A stretch of DNA of 64,000 nucleotides from Candidatus Gracilibacteria bacterium CG17_big_fil_post_rev_8_21_14_2_50_48_13 (GTDB lineage: Bacteria; Patescibacteriota; Gracilibacteria; 1-14-2-50-48-13): positions 186,001 to 250,000 of the forward strand of contig PFFG01000009.1 of the NCBI GenBank assembly GCA_002783265.1. Reading direction: 5' to 3'. Below the pieces are notes generated by a model. It saw nothing but the letters and a program-made list of their open reading frames with translations. It searched no databases and was not told the DNA's origin. Made by a program: the position numbers and the translations under genes. Shown here one piece after another: positions 18,354-25,930 of the stretch. How positions within the stretch are numbered: the stretch's first letter is position 1; each line of letters opens with the position of its first letter.

Positions 18354-19313
18354 ATGAAAGGACGCCTCTCTTGCTATACATGTTTACTGGTCCTCACAAC
18401 ACTTTCCATTGTGAGTTGTTCGGCGCAGCCGGAGACGAGTCAAGATATGAGCGGAACAGGTGTATCTATGATGGCGGAGCCAACGATGATGAAAGAAGAG
18501 GATATCGCCATTGAAGTGAAGGGGTCCAAGGATGATTCCGCCATGGTGGATGTTTCTGTCGTCAATAATACAACGGGCACGCGGACGGAGTTTCCTCCTC
18601 TCACGGAAATTCAGTTGGGGCGTAGTGGCATTTTCAAATATGCCAATGGTGCGCTGTTTGCCGTGCATACCTCAGGGGACAATGCGGGGGACCTCTCGAA
18701 GGGAGGCTGGAAAGACTATTTGTGGCGTCATGAAACCCAGGGGTCTGGGACAAAACTTCTAGAAGGGCGGGGAATTCAGTTTGTCGTCAGCACGGATGCG
18801 CGATTTATTCTGGCAACGTCCGACGACGAAGTCCTCATTATGCGTGATGGGAAAGTCGTGATTGCCAAAACAAAGGCGTCCTTTGCGCTGACTGGGGGCA
18901 ATACCCAGTTCAATCTCTACCCCATTGCGGTGGGGCCAAAAACGAGCTGGCTGAGTTTCAGTACGGCGGAAAACCCTGTACTCCAGTCACTTTTGCGGGT
19001 TGATCATACGTCAGGGGCTATCGAGCGCGTCGATATTGCCAATCTGAATATTCGCGGTGCCTTTGATGTGGAACCGGAACGGGGACGGCTTCTCTATGCA
19101 GATCGCCCCTACACGCAGGATGCAGAGCGCAACGCGGAACTGGATAAGGAGCCCTCCGCGCTCTGGGTGTTTGATACGAAAACGAAGAAAACCGAACAGG
19201 TTGCCAAGCTCGCACCAGGTGAGCAGGTGGCTATTTTATTCTGGGAAGATGAACGGAATATTTTTTACCGCCTTATGTCCGAAGAAAAGGGGCGTACGGT
19301 TACTGTGCAGTAA
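18354..19313 (+). CDS. Lipoprotein with likely beta-propeller-type domain
   Basis: A 319-residue protein starting at 18354 (MKGRLSCYTCLLVLTTLSIVSC) with lipobox IVSC. A Met/Ser/Asp-rich linker of ~40 residues follows. The globular part has repeated short beta-strand units such as GIFKYANGALFAVHTSGD, GIQFVVSTDARFILATSDDEVLIMRDGK, RGRLLYADRPYT and PSALWVFDTKTKKTEQVAKLAPGEQVAILFW. They resemble blades of a WD40/TolB-like propeller, but the family is not identifiable by eye. It is probably an exported, lipid-anchored binding protein. It ends convergently over the last codons of the downstream glycosyltransferase gene (14-base overlap). Confidence 0.75.
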   Translation: MKGRLSCYTCLLVLTTLSIVSCSAQPETSQDMSGTGVSMMAEPTMMKEEDIAIEVKGSKDDSAMVDVSVVNNTTGTRTEFPPLTEIQLGRSGIFKYANGALFAVHTSGDNAGDLSKGGWKDYLWRHETQGSGTKLLEGRGIQFVVSTDARFILATSDDEVLIMRDGKVVIAKTKASFALTGGNTQFNLYPIAVGPKTSWLSFSTAENPVLQSLLRVDHTSGAIERVDIANLNIRGAFDVEPERGRLLYADRPYTQDAERNAELDKEPSALWVFDTKTKKTEQVAKLAPGEQVAILFWEDERNIFYRLMSEEKGRTVTVQ

Positions 19314-20457
19314 AGACCTGCAGGTAAAGGTCCACCATGGTGTCTAAAGAGAAGTGTTCCTTCGCAGTCTTTGCCCCTGCAAGGGCGAGAGCTTCTCTTT
19401 CTTTCGTATTGGTCAGCAGTTTCGTTATGGCGCGTGTGAGTTCTTGGGAGTTACCCGCGGGAACTATGATGGAATCTCGGTCTTTTGATAATAAGGAACG
19501 GATTCCGCACGCATTCGTTACTATGGTGGCGGTGCCAACAGCCATGCTTTCAGCGGCCACCAAGCCAAAGGGGTCGGGAAGAGCAGAGGGAAGCAGGAAA
19601 ACATCGAGCGCCTTCATAAACCGTGGGGTGTCGGAGCGCGGTATGGTGCCGTAGGGTACATACAGGTGTACCCGCCCCTCAAGCTGGAAATCGCGGATTT
19701 GTGCTTCGAGCGTTGCACGCAGCGGGCCTTCGCCGATAAGATGCAAATGGACAGGCTTGTCTAGAACTGTCGTGTCTAGTGCAGAAAACGCCTGTAATAG
19801 TACATCGACGCCTTTGTCCACAGACAGTCTGGCGATGCAGCCAAGATGATAGGCATTATTTCCGAGGGGCAGGGGTGTTACGTCGGGGTGGAAAACAGAA
19901 AGATCAATACCGTTGGTGATAAGGTGTGTACGCTTCTCGGGGACACCGAGTTTCGCGAAGGCCTCTTTGTACTGGGGGCTGACGCCAATGATCTCAACAT
20001 AGTTTGCGAGGATGCGGTAGAGAAAACGAAGAGGGTTACCAAACATCCACTTTCCCCACCTTTGGTGTTCGACCCAAACGACACGGAGCCCAAACATGCG
20101 GGCCCAGGCCGTGAGCAGCAGTTTTTCTGAGAGCGAATGCATGTAGACGGTGGAGAGTCTATACCGTCTTTTGAGGCGCCAGAGACCGAGCCCCCAGGTT
20201 ATTTTGAGATACGGGGAGGCAAACAAAAATCCGAGCAGTGATCGCGCACGTACAGGAACCGGGCCAGAGACAGCCTTGTGCACAGGAAAATCACGCTTTC
20301 CAAGCTCCGCAAGGAGAACAGGGCAACTGCCATAAAATGCGACGTGATGACCGCGTTCACGCAGTTTTTCCGCCAAAGTAATAGTATGCCACTCTTCCCC
20401 CGACAAAACACTTTCGTAGGGGAAGCGCGTGATGATGACGGAGAGTTGTTTAGTCAT
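19300..20457 (-). CDS. Family 4 glycosyltransferase (GT-B fold)
   Basis: The start at 20457 (MTKQLSVIITRFPYES) gives 385 residues; the longer frame to 20520 only runs into yraN. The N-terminal Rossmann half has GEEWHTITLAEKLRERGHHV. The C-terminal half has HLGCIARLSVDKGVDVLLQAF, HLHLIGEGPLRATLEAQI, ALDVFLLPSALPDPFGLVAAESMAVGTATIVTNACGIRSLL (donor-binding EX7E-like region) and a closing helix. This is the PF00534 class that transfers sugars from nucleotide donors to glycans or lipids. It overlaps yraN by 8 bases. The substrate is unknown; a role in surface polysaccharide is plausible given the envelope genes around it. Confidence 0.9.
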   Translation of the reverse strand: MTKQLSVIITRFPYESVLSGEEWHTITLAEKLRERGHHVAFYGSCPVLLAELGKRDFPVHKAVSGPVPVRARSLLGFLFASPYLKITWGLGLWRLKRRYRLSTVYMHSLSEKLLLTAWARMFGLRVVWVEHQRWGKWMFGNPLRFLYRILANYVEIIGVSPQYKEAFAKLGVPEKRTHLITNGIDLSVFHPDVTPLPLGNNAYHLGCIARLSVDKGVDVLLQAFSALDTTVLDKPVHLHLIGEGPLRATLEAQIRDFQLEGRVHLYVPYGTIPRSDTPRFMKALDVFLLPSALPDPFGLVAAESMAVGTATIVTNACGIRSLLSKDRDSIIVPAGNSQELTRAITKLLTNTKEREALALAGAKTAKEHFSLDTMVDLYLQVFTAQ

Positions 20458-20800
20458 AGCAGTCGGCGAGATAGGTGATGTGCACGTGGCTTGGAGCAAG
20501 GCGTACAAGAGCAGCATCAATGTGGATATCGGAACCCCGGCAAGGAAAGGGAAGCCGGAGACTTGCTAGGCGTAATCGCCTATGCTGTCTTTTGGAAATA
20601 ATTTCTTCGAGTTCGGCACGAGAAGAACTGGAGGTTCTCCGGGTTTTGACTTCAATGATACGCAGGGAGCCTTCTGGCGTGCGTGCCACCAAGTCGACTT
20701 CTACATACCGATCACGCCAGTTGCGGAGCAAAATTTGCCATCCCCGTTTCTCGAGGATGCGGGCGACATACTGTTCTCCAAGCCTTCCGGTGGTACTCAT
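20450..20800 (-). CDS. yraN: YraN family endonuclease-like protein (UPF0102)
   Basis: A 116-residue protein from the ATG at 20800; the open frame extends further but only this start matches the family. It has the YraN signature: GRLGEQYVARILEKRGWQILLRNWR, then VEVDLVARTPEGSLRIIEVKTRR, where D, E and V-K form the PD-(D/E)XK-type metal site, and SKRQHRRLRLAS. The family resembles Holliday-junction-resolvase nucleases; the cellular role is not settled. It precedes and overlaps the glycosyltransferase gene. Confidence 0.92.
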   Translation of the reverse strand: MSTTGRLGEQYVARILEKRGWQILLRNWRDRYVEVDLVARTPEGSLRIIEVKTRRTSSSSRAELEEIISKRQHRRLRLASLRLPFPCRGSDIHIDAALVRLAPSHVHITYLADCYD

Positions 20801-20844
20801 AGACAAAAAGATAACGCTGCCCACCGTAGCACACAAAAAACGCT

Positions 20845-20873
20845 TTGCACAGTCAATGTACCCCATATACAAT
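20845..20873 (+). promoter_or_regulatory. Promoter of the S41 protease gene
   Basis: TTGCAC at 20845-20850, a 17-base spacer and TACAAT at 20868-20873. Predicted transcription start near 20881, 22 bases before the ATG at 20903. Confidence 0.7.
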
Positions 20874-20902
20874 AGCTTCTGTCCTTCATTTACTACAACA
20901 CC

Positions 20903-22216
20903 ATGTCTGAGCGCCCAATACCCTATATTCTTCCTGCCCTGCTGGTGGGAATTTTCACCTTTGGTGCGGGCTTTGGTGTTGCTTCGCTCCAATACAGCGA
21001 GGCGCTTTCCCGTGCGCATGCCTCCCTTGCAGAAGAAGGGGCAACGGTCACGACGCCGTCAACTTTCAAGAGCTTTGCTGGTACGGGTGCCACCATTGAA
21101 GAACGTCAAAAGGGGGCAGAGGCAAACCTTGCACTCATGTGGGATGTCTATAGTCGGTTGTTAAAATACCATCCGAATGCAGCGGATGTTGCTGATAAAG
21201 AGTATATTTACGGTGCCATTAAGGGCATGACCAGCGCTGTTGGTGATCCCTACACCTATTTTTTGACACCTGAGGAGTCAAATGAGTTTATCCATGTGGA
21301 TTTAAACGGCGAATTGCAGGGGATTGGTGCGGAACTGACGGAGGGTGAAGGGGGCATACTACAGGTTGTGAATGTGCTGCCGGGAACGCCAGCGGAAAAG
21401 GCGGGTCTTTTGGGCGGCGATGTGATTTATAAAATTGATCAGGAGATCGTCAATCCAGGTACCAGTGTCTACGAAGCGGTGAAAAAAATTCGTGGTCCGA
21501 AGGATACCAAGGTTGCCCTTACTATTTTGCGTAAAGACGCAGAAGAGCCCCTGGAATTCAATATCACACGAGCAGATATTAAAGTTCCCTCGGTGGAGTA
21601 TGAGGAAAAACCTGGAGGCATTGCCTATCTCCGGCTCAACAAATTTTCGGAATCGACGCTGACGGAACTCAGCAGTGCGGTGTATAAAATCATTCTCACT
21701 TCCCCGAAGGGGCTCATTCTCGATCTGCGCAATAATGGCGGAGGGTATCTGGATGCGGCGGTGGAAGTAACCTCTGCCTTCCAGAAAGAAGGGGTGGTGG
21801 TTTCTGTTGATGATAAGAAGCGTGGCAATGGCCCCAAAACCTATACGGTGGATGGGCGTGCACAACTGGGAGACGTGCCCATGGTGGTCTTGGTCAACGA
21901 ACAAAGCGCCTCAGCTGCAGAAATTGTGGTGGGTGCCCTGCAAGATAATGGACGAGCGCGTCTCATTGGGGCGACAACCTACGGCAAGGGGTCTGTGCAG
22001 GAACTGGAAAATCTGCCGGATGGTTCATCTCTGCGAATTACCATAGCAAAATGGTTTACCCCGAAGGGAACAAATGTGGGGAAGACGGAGGAAAAACTTC
22101 CCGGTATCGTGCCCGATGAAATCGTGCCCGTGACAGCAGCAGAACTACGCGCAGGAAAAGATAAACAAATGGAACGTGCGCTTATCTATCTTTCCGAGCA
22201 GCTGAAAAAGAAGTAA
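20903..22216 (+). CDS. C-terminal processing peptidase, S41 family
   Basis: A 437-residue membrane-anchored serine protease. A hydrophobic helix near residues 8-30 acts as the anchor. An N-terminal helical region contains YIYGAIKGMTSAVGDPYTYFLTPEE. A PDZ domain at about 130-215 (GIGAELTEGEGGILQVVNVLPGTPAEKAGLLGGDVI) precedes the catalytic core with LILDLRNNGGGYLDAA, the nucleophile in NEQSASAAE and the lysine in TTYGKGSVQ, the Ser-Lys dyad of CtpA/Prc enzymes. It probably trims or degrades envelope proteins. Its 3' end overlaps the convergent rsmA gene by 35 bases. Confidence 0.94.
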   Translation: MSERPIPYILPALLVGIFTFGAGFGVASLQYSEALSRAHASLAEEGATVTTPSTFKSFAGTGATIEERQKGAEANLALMWDVYSRLLKYHPNAADVADKEYIYGAIKGMTSAVGDPYTYFLTPEESNEFIHVDLNGELQGIGAELTEGEGGILQVVNVLPGTPAEKAGLLGGDVIYKIDQEIVNPGTSVYEAVKKIRGPKDTKVALTILRKDAEEPLEFNITRADIKVPSVEYEEKPGGIAYLRLNKFSESTLTELSSAVYKIILTSPKGLILDLRNNGGGYLDAAVEVTSAFQKEGVVVSVDDKKRGNGPKTYTVDGRAQLGDVPMVVLVNEQSASAAEIVVGALQDNGRARLIGATTYGKGSVQELENLPDGSSLRITIAKWFTPKGTNVGKTEEKLPGIVPDEIVPVTAAELRAGKDKQMERALIYLSEQLKKK

Positions 22217-22976
22217 ATAGATGCTGCCAATCCTCAAAGGAGAGTTCACCAGGACGCTTGTCCCCATAGAGGGAAGCGTCCTTTTTGTCTACGCCAAGAT
22301 GCAGGAGTTGTTTTGCAAGTTTCTTGCGAGGTAGGCCGAAGCCCTGCTGAATAAAGCGAAGGAGTGGGCGAAAATCCTCATGTGGTGTCTGGACATCCAG
22401 GTGGAGAATGGCGGAATCGACTTTTGGTGGCGGCATAAAGAGTTCTTTCGGCACACTCGCGATGTACTGTGGTTCTCCGAAGGCGCGAAGCATCATGCCA
22501 AGGGAAGATCCCTTTGGTGCATCGTCTGTGGCACGCTCGGCGTATTCCTTTTGCACAAGTAACGTGAGGGAGCGGGGAAGTACCGTTTGATCGAATAGAA
22601 ATCGCTTAATCAGCGGCGTCGTGATGTAGTAGGGAATGTTGGCAACGATGCGGTAGGGAGAAAAGTCCTCAGGAATCTGGGCCGTGAGTGCATCGCCTTC
22701 CACAATAGTTACCTGGGGGAAATCTTTCGTTGCATCACGCAAATGGGGAAGAACATCCCGGTCTTTTTCGATGCACAGTACGCGTCCTTTTGGCCCCACC
22801 GCCTCTGCGAGGACCTGTGTTAGCGTTCCGTAGCCGGGTCCGATTTCCAGTACGTGGCTCCCTTGTTCAATTTCTGCCGCTTCCGCCATCATGGACAGAG
22901 CGTCGATATCCGCCAGAAAATGTTGTCCGAAACTTTTTTTTGCTTTCAGGGGTGGTTTTGGTACACTTTGTGCCAT
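22182..22976 (-). CDS. rsmA: 16S rRNA dimethyladenosine transferase RsmA
   Basis: KsgA/RsmA dimethylates two adjacent adenines in helix 45 of 16S rRNA. From the ATG at 22976 it has 264 residues. Motifs: KKSFGQHFLAD, the SAM-binding LEIGPGYGTLTQVLAE, acidic loop IEKDRDV, EGDALT, and the catalytic NIPYYITTPLI, followed by the small helical C-terminal domain (PPPKVDSAILHL). Length and order are normal. An alternative start at 23003 adds 9 residues. It diverges from the flippase-like gene, whose promoter lies inside the first codons of this one. Confidence 0.95.
   Translation of the reverse strand: MAQSVPKPPLKAKKSFGQHFLADIDALSMMAEAAEIEQGSHVLEIGPGYGTLTQVLAEAVGPKGRVLCIEKDRDVLPHLRDATKDFPQVTIVEGDALTAQIPEDFSPYRIVANIPYYITTPLIKRFLFDQTVLPRSLTLLVQKEYAERATDDAPKGSSLGMMLRAFGEPQYIASVPKELFMPPPKVDSAILHLDVQTPHEDFRPLLRFIQQGFGLPRKKLAKQLLHLGVDKKDASLYGDKRPGELSFEDWQHLFTSFSAARKDR
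22940..22967 (+). promoter_or_regulatory. Promoter of the flippase-like gene
   Basis: TTGCTT at 22940-22945, a 16-base spacer and TACACT at 22962-22967. It lies within the 5' end of rsmA on the opposite strand and about 40 bases before the ATG at 23007. Confidence 0.5.
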
Positions 22977-23006
22977 GTGTGAGCTTATGAATTGCACTTT
23001 CACTAT

Positions 23007-23996
23007 ATGAAAAAGACACCGGTAATCCTAGTCATTTTGGTTCTCTTCGGCTGGGCCGTATGGGAAGTCTTTCAAAAAAGCCTCACATCCCTCGATTGGA
23101 GCGTTCTGACGCGGTTTTCTCTCTGGGCGTTTCTGCTCTTTACGCTGGTCTCCCTTGTGAACTTTGCCATCTTTTCTCTGCGTTGGCAGCGTATCGTCCA
23201 TGCGGGTCGCGATAAGGTGGTTTCTCTCTGGAAAATCAGCATGTTTCGCTTTGTTGGGTATTCTGTAAGTTATCTCACCCCCTTTGCACAATTGGGCGGC
23301 GAACCAGTGCGTATTTATTTTCTCGAGAAAAACGGGATCCCACGTAAAGAGGCGGTTTCCAGTGTGTTTATTGATAAGCTGTTTGAAGCGGGAATTCAGC
23401 TGATTTTTGTGGCGATTACTATTGCCGTGGTGCTCTTAAGCGGCGCTGATCTGCCAAGCGAAAACCTCACCATTGGCATGCTGCTGGTTCTCAGTATTAT
23501 CGCGGTGGTGTATCTCTGGATGACCATATGGGGCAAGGGGTTTTTTACGCAGGTTTTTCGTTGGCTGCATTTGGGAAATATCAAAAAACTTGCGCCCTTC
23601 GAAGCAAAAATCGAACGAACGGAAGAACGCATTCGGAGTTTTTTTCGCAATCATCCGCGCGATCTGCTCTGGGTGTGTCTTCTGTCTCTTTTGACCTATG
23701 GTTTCTTTCTCCTCGAATACGAGGTGATGCTGACGTCGCTCGGTGTTGTGCCTACTTTTCGCCAACTGCTCGTTGTCAGTATGCTTCCCATGATTGCCTA
23801 TCTGACCCCCATTCCAGGTGCGGTGGGGGCCTTTGAGCTTCTTTCTATAGCTTCCATGCAGATTGTCGGGCTGGAAGGCTCCCTTGCGCTTCCTATTATT
23901 GCCATGATCCGTCTGCGTGATCTGATTTTTCTGGGTATTGGCTTCGCCTATGCTTCAACACACGGCGTGCGTTTGGCGGCGCAAAAACCACAGTAG
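23007..23996 (+). CDS. Flippase-like integral membrane protein (UPF0104 / LPG synthase TM region)
   Basis: A 329-residue protein with about seven or eight hydrophobic helices. It matches the DUF/UPF0104 type seen in the membrane part of lysyl-phosphatidylglycerol synthase: FAIFSLRWQRIVH, then YSVSYLTPFAQLGGEPVRIYFL (the LGGEPVR motif), then DKLFEAGIQLIF, and near the end MIAYLTPIPGAVGAFELLS. There is no aminoacyl-transferase domain, so it is a stand-alone transporter-like module, possibly moving a lipid or lipid-linked glycan. The start at 23007 (MKKTPVILVILVLFG) is preferred to 22992. Confidence 0.87.
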   Translation: MKKTPVILVILVLFGWAVWEVFQKSLTSLDWSVLTRFSLWAFLLFTLVSLVNFAIFSLRWQRIVHAGRDKVVSLWKISMFRFVGYSVSYLTPFAQLGGEPVRIYFLEKNGIPRKEAVSSVFIDKLFEAGIQLIFVAITIAVVLLSGADLPSENLTIGMLLVLSIIAVVYLWMTIWGKGFFTQVFRWLHLGNIKKLAPFEAKIERTEERIRSFFRNHPRDLLWVCLLSLLTYGFFLLEYEVMLTSLGVVPTFRQLLVVSMLPMIAYLTPIPGAVGAFELLSIASMQIVGLEGSLALPIIAMIRLRDLIFLGIGFAYASTHGVRLAAQKPQ

Positions 23997-24000
23997 TGGC

Positions 24001-24408
24001 TTATAAACCAAATTCCTCTGCGGTTTTCGGGTGAACGGTCACGTTCGTTTTTTGATACACGCCTTTATGAAAGTAGTCTGCGAGTGTTAATGCAATCAGG
24101 GGAACAAGCACTTCTCGATCTTCCGGGGCGATGAGCAACGGTGGAGCAAGCTCTTCTGCCGTAGGTAAAAACTCATCTGCTGAGCGCTCTGGCCGATGTT
24201 TTTTCGTCATGGCAGGTTCCCATTCGGAGGTAGGGAGATAGACATCGACACAGGCTGCATTTTGCAACCCCTCTTGGTAGGTTTCCGTGAGCTTTACGGC
24301 GATTAAGCTGGCAAGAGTCGGGATAACACTGTGCTCTGTATTCGGTGCCTTTTGGGGCAAGATGGATTGCAGTTTGAGTTCAAGTTCTTGAACGTTTGGG
24401 GACGTCAT
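24001..24408 (-). CDS. Small protein of unknown function with internal duplication
   Basis: The ATG at 24408 gives 135 residues (MTSPNVQELELKLQSIL). No family recognised and no signal peptide or membrane helix. Two related segments are visible: HSVIPTLASLIAVKLTETYQ...VDVYLP at about 24-55 and REVLVPLIALTLADYFHKGV...VTVHP near 96-126. Each is a hydrophobic helix, a Y/F-x-x-G turn and a short V-x-V strand ending in Pro. A linker of charged residues joins them. It sits convergently 4 bases from the flippase-like gene and diverges from nusA. Confidence 0.65.
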   Translation of the reverse strand: MTSPNVQELELKLQSILPQKAPNTEHSVIPTLASLIAVKLTETYQEGLQNAACVDVYLPTSEWEPAMTKKHRPERSADEFLPTAEELAPPLLIAPEDREVLVPLIALTLADYFHKGVYQKTNVTVHPKTAEEFGL

Positions 24409-24523
24409 GGGGGTATTCTTTGGGGGGTAAACACTACTAGGTATAGCCCCGCTTTTTTCATGGTGCAAGGTCAGTGTAGAATTTCTGTTGTTCGTTTCTA
24501 CGAACAGGAACATGGCCTTTTCA

Positions 24524-24551
24524 TTGCATTTTTCCCGGGGACATGTACACT
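24524..24551 (+). promoter_or_regulatory. Promoter of nusA-uvrD
   Basis: TTGCAT at 24524-24529, a 16-base spacer and TACACT at 24546-24551. Transcription would start near 24559, 50 bases before the nusA ATG. Confidence 0.6.
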
Positions 24552-24608
24552 TGGTGTGTTACCGTTGTATACGATTTGAGTATACCGGATTTTCTTATAG
24601 CTATTCTC

Positions 24609-25919
24609 ATGAATAAACAATTCATCTCTGCCATCAATCAATTGTGTGTAGAAAAAAATATTCCACGCGATCGGGTTCTCGATGCCGTTGGCGGTGCCAT
24701 TAAAACGGCCTACCGAAAGGATTACGGCACAAAAGACCAAGAGCTGGATATAACCCTCGATGAAGAGACGGGGTTGTTTACCATCTACGTACTTTGGAAC
24801 GTCGTGGAGGAGAAGGAAAATGAGGAGACGGAGCTTACGGTTGCGGAGGCGAAGAAGTTTAAAAAAGATGCGAAGGTTGGTGATGTTATTCGTCAGGAAG
24901 TAACCCCCATGGGCTTTGGTCGTATTGCTGCGCAGGCTGCGAAACAAGTTATTTTGCAGCGTGTTCAGGAAGCAGAACGTGATGTGCTTTATGAAACCTT
25001 CAAGGAACGTGAAGATGAGCTTCTGAATGTGGTGGTTGGGCGTGTGGATAAGGGCCAAGTATATTTGGAAATGGATCGTAACACGGTGCTCTTTCCACGG
25101 GAATACCGTGTGCAGTCTGAGCGCTATCATGCAGGTCAGCGCATGCGTATTTATCTTGAAAAGGTTGAAAAGACGATTAAAGGGCCCCAGCTCGTTATTA
25201 CGCGTCGTTCTCCAAAATTTGTTGAAAAGCTCTTTGAGTTTGAAATTCCGGAAATTAAGACGAAGGTCATTGAAATTAAGGGTATGGCACGCGAGCCAGG
25301 TGTCCGTACCAAAGTGGCAGTCAGCAGCAGTGACCCAAAGGTGGATCCCATTGGAGCATGTGTAGGACAGCGAGGCTCCCGTATTACGACCATTATGGAC
25401 GAGCTGATGGGGGAGATGATTGATGTGGTCCAATACGATGAAAATCCTGAAAAGTACATTGCGCATGCCCTCGCGCCGGCAAAAATTCGTGTCATGGAGC
25501 TCGATCACAAATCGAAGACCGCAGAGGTGTATGTCGATACAGATCAGCGTCCGCTTGCCATTGGGCGAAATGGTCAGAATGTGCGTCTTGCCTCTGACCT
25601 CACGGGATATGAAATTAACCTGCACGATATCTCAGAGTTTGAAGGGGAAATTCAAGAAGATGGAACGGCAATTTCTGCGGAAACCGTGAAGGAACAAACG
25701 GCAACGGCGGAAGCGATTGCTGCGGCAGAACTGATTGAAACCAATGCGGTTGTGGATGATCTGGATATTTCCGCAGCCCTCAAGACGAAGCTCAAAAATG
25801 CGGGTGTGGAATCCGTCAATGTGCTTCGTAAAATGTCTGTAGAAGACCTCACCATGATTGGTGGTATTGGTAAGGCAAGTGCAGAAAAGATCAAATCGGC
25901 AGCTGCGCAAGTTGCGTAA
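24609..25919 (+). CDS. nusA: Transcription termination/antitermination factor NusA
   Basis: From the ATG at 24609 (MNKQFISAINQLCVEKNIPRDRVLDAV) the protein has 436 residues. It shows the N-terminal RNA-polymerase-binding domain, the S1 domain (VGDVIRQEVTP and GRVDKGQVYLEMDRNTVLFPREY), two KH domains (VDPIGACVGQRGSRITTIMDELMGEMIDVVQYDENPEKYI and PLAIGRNGQNVRLASDLTGYEINL), an acidic linker, and a single C-terminal helix-hairpin-helix unit (NVLRKMSVEDLTMIGGIGKASAEKI). The familiar neighbours rimP, infB and rbfA are absent. A uvrD-type helicase gene follows after 11 bases instead. Confidence 0.95.
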   Translation: MNKQFISAINQLCVEKNIPRDRVLDAVGGAIKTAYRKDYGTKDQELDITLDEETGLFTIYVLWNVVEEKENEETELTVAEAKKFKKDAKVGDVIRQEVTPMGFGRIAAQAAKQVILQRVQEAERDVLYETFKEREDELLNVVVGRVDKGQVYLEMDRNTVLFPREYRVQSERYHAGQRMRIYLEKVEKTIKGPQLVITRRSPKFVEKLFEFEIPEIKTKVIEIKGMAREPGVRTKVAVSSSDPKVDPIGACVGQRGSRITTIMDELMGEMIDVVQYDENPEKYIAHALAPAKIRVMELDHKSKTAEVYVDTDQRPLAIGRNGQNVRLASDLTGYEINLHDISEFEGEIQEDGTAISAETVKEQTATAEAIAAAELIETNAVVDDLDISAALKTKLKNAGVESVNVLRKMSVEDLTMIGGIGKASAEKIKSAAAQVA

Positions 25920-25930
25920 CCCGAATTTCC

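Noticed and set aside
24498-25625. 375-residue minus-strand open frame opposite nusA
   Set aside because: Entirely antisense to a clearly conserved gene; no motif of its own.
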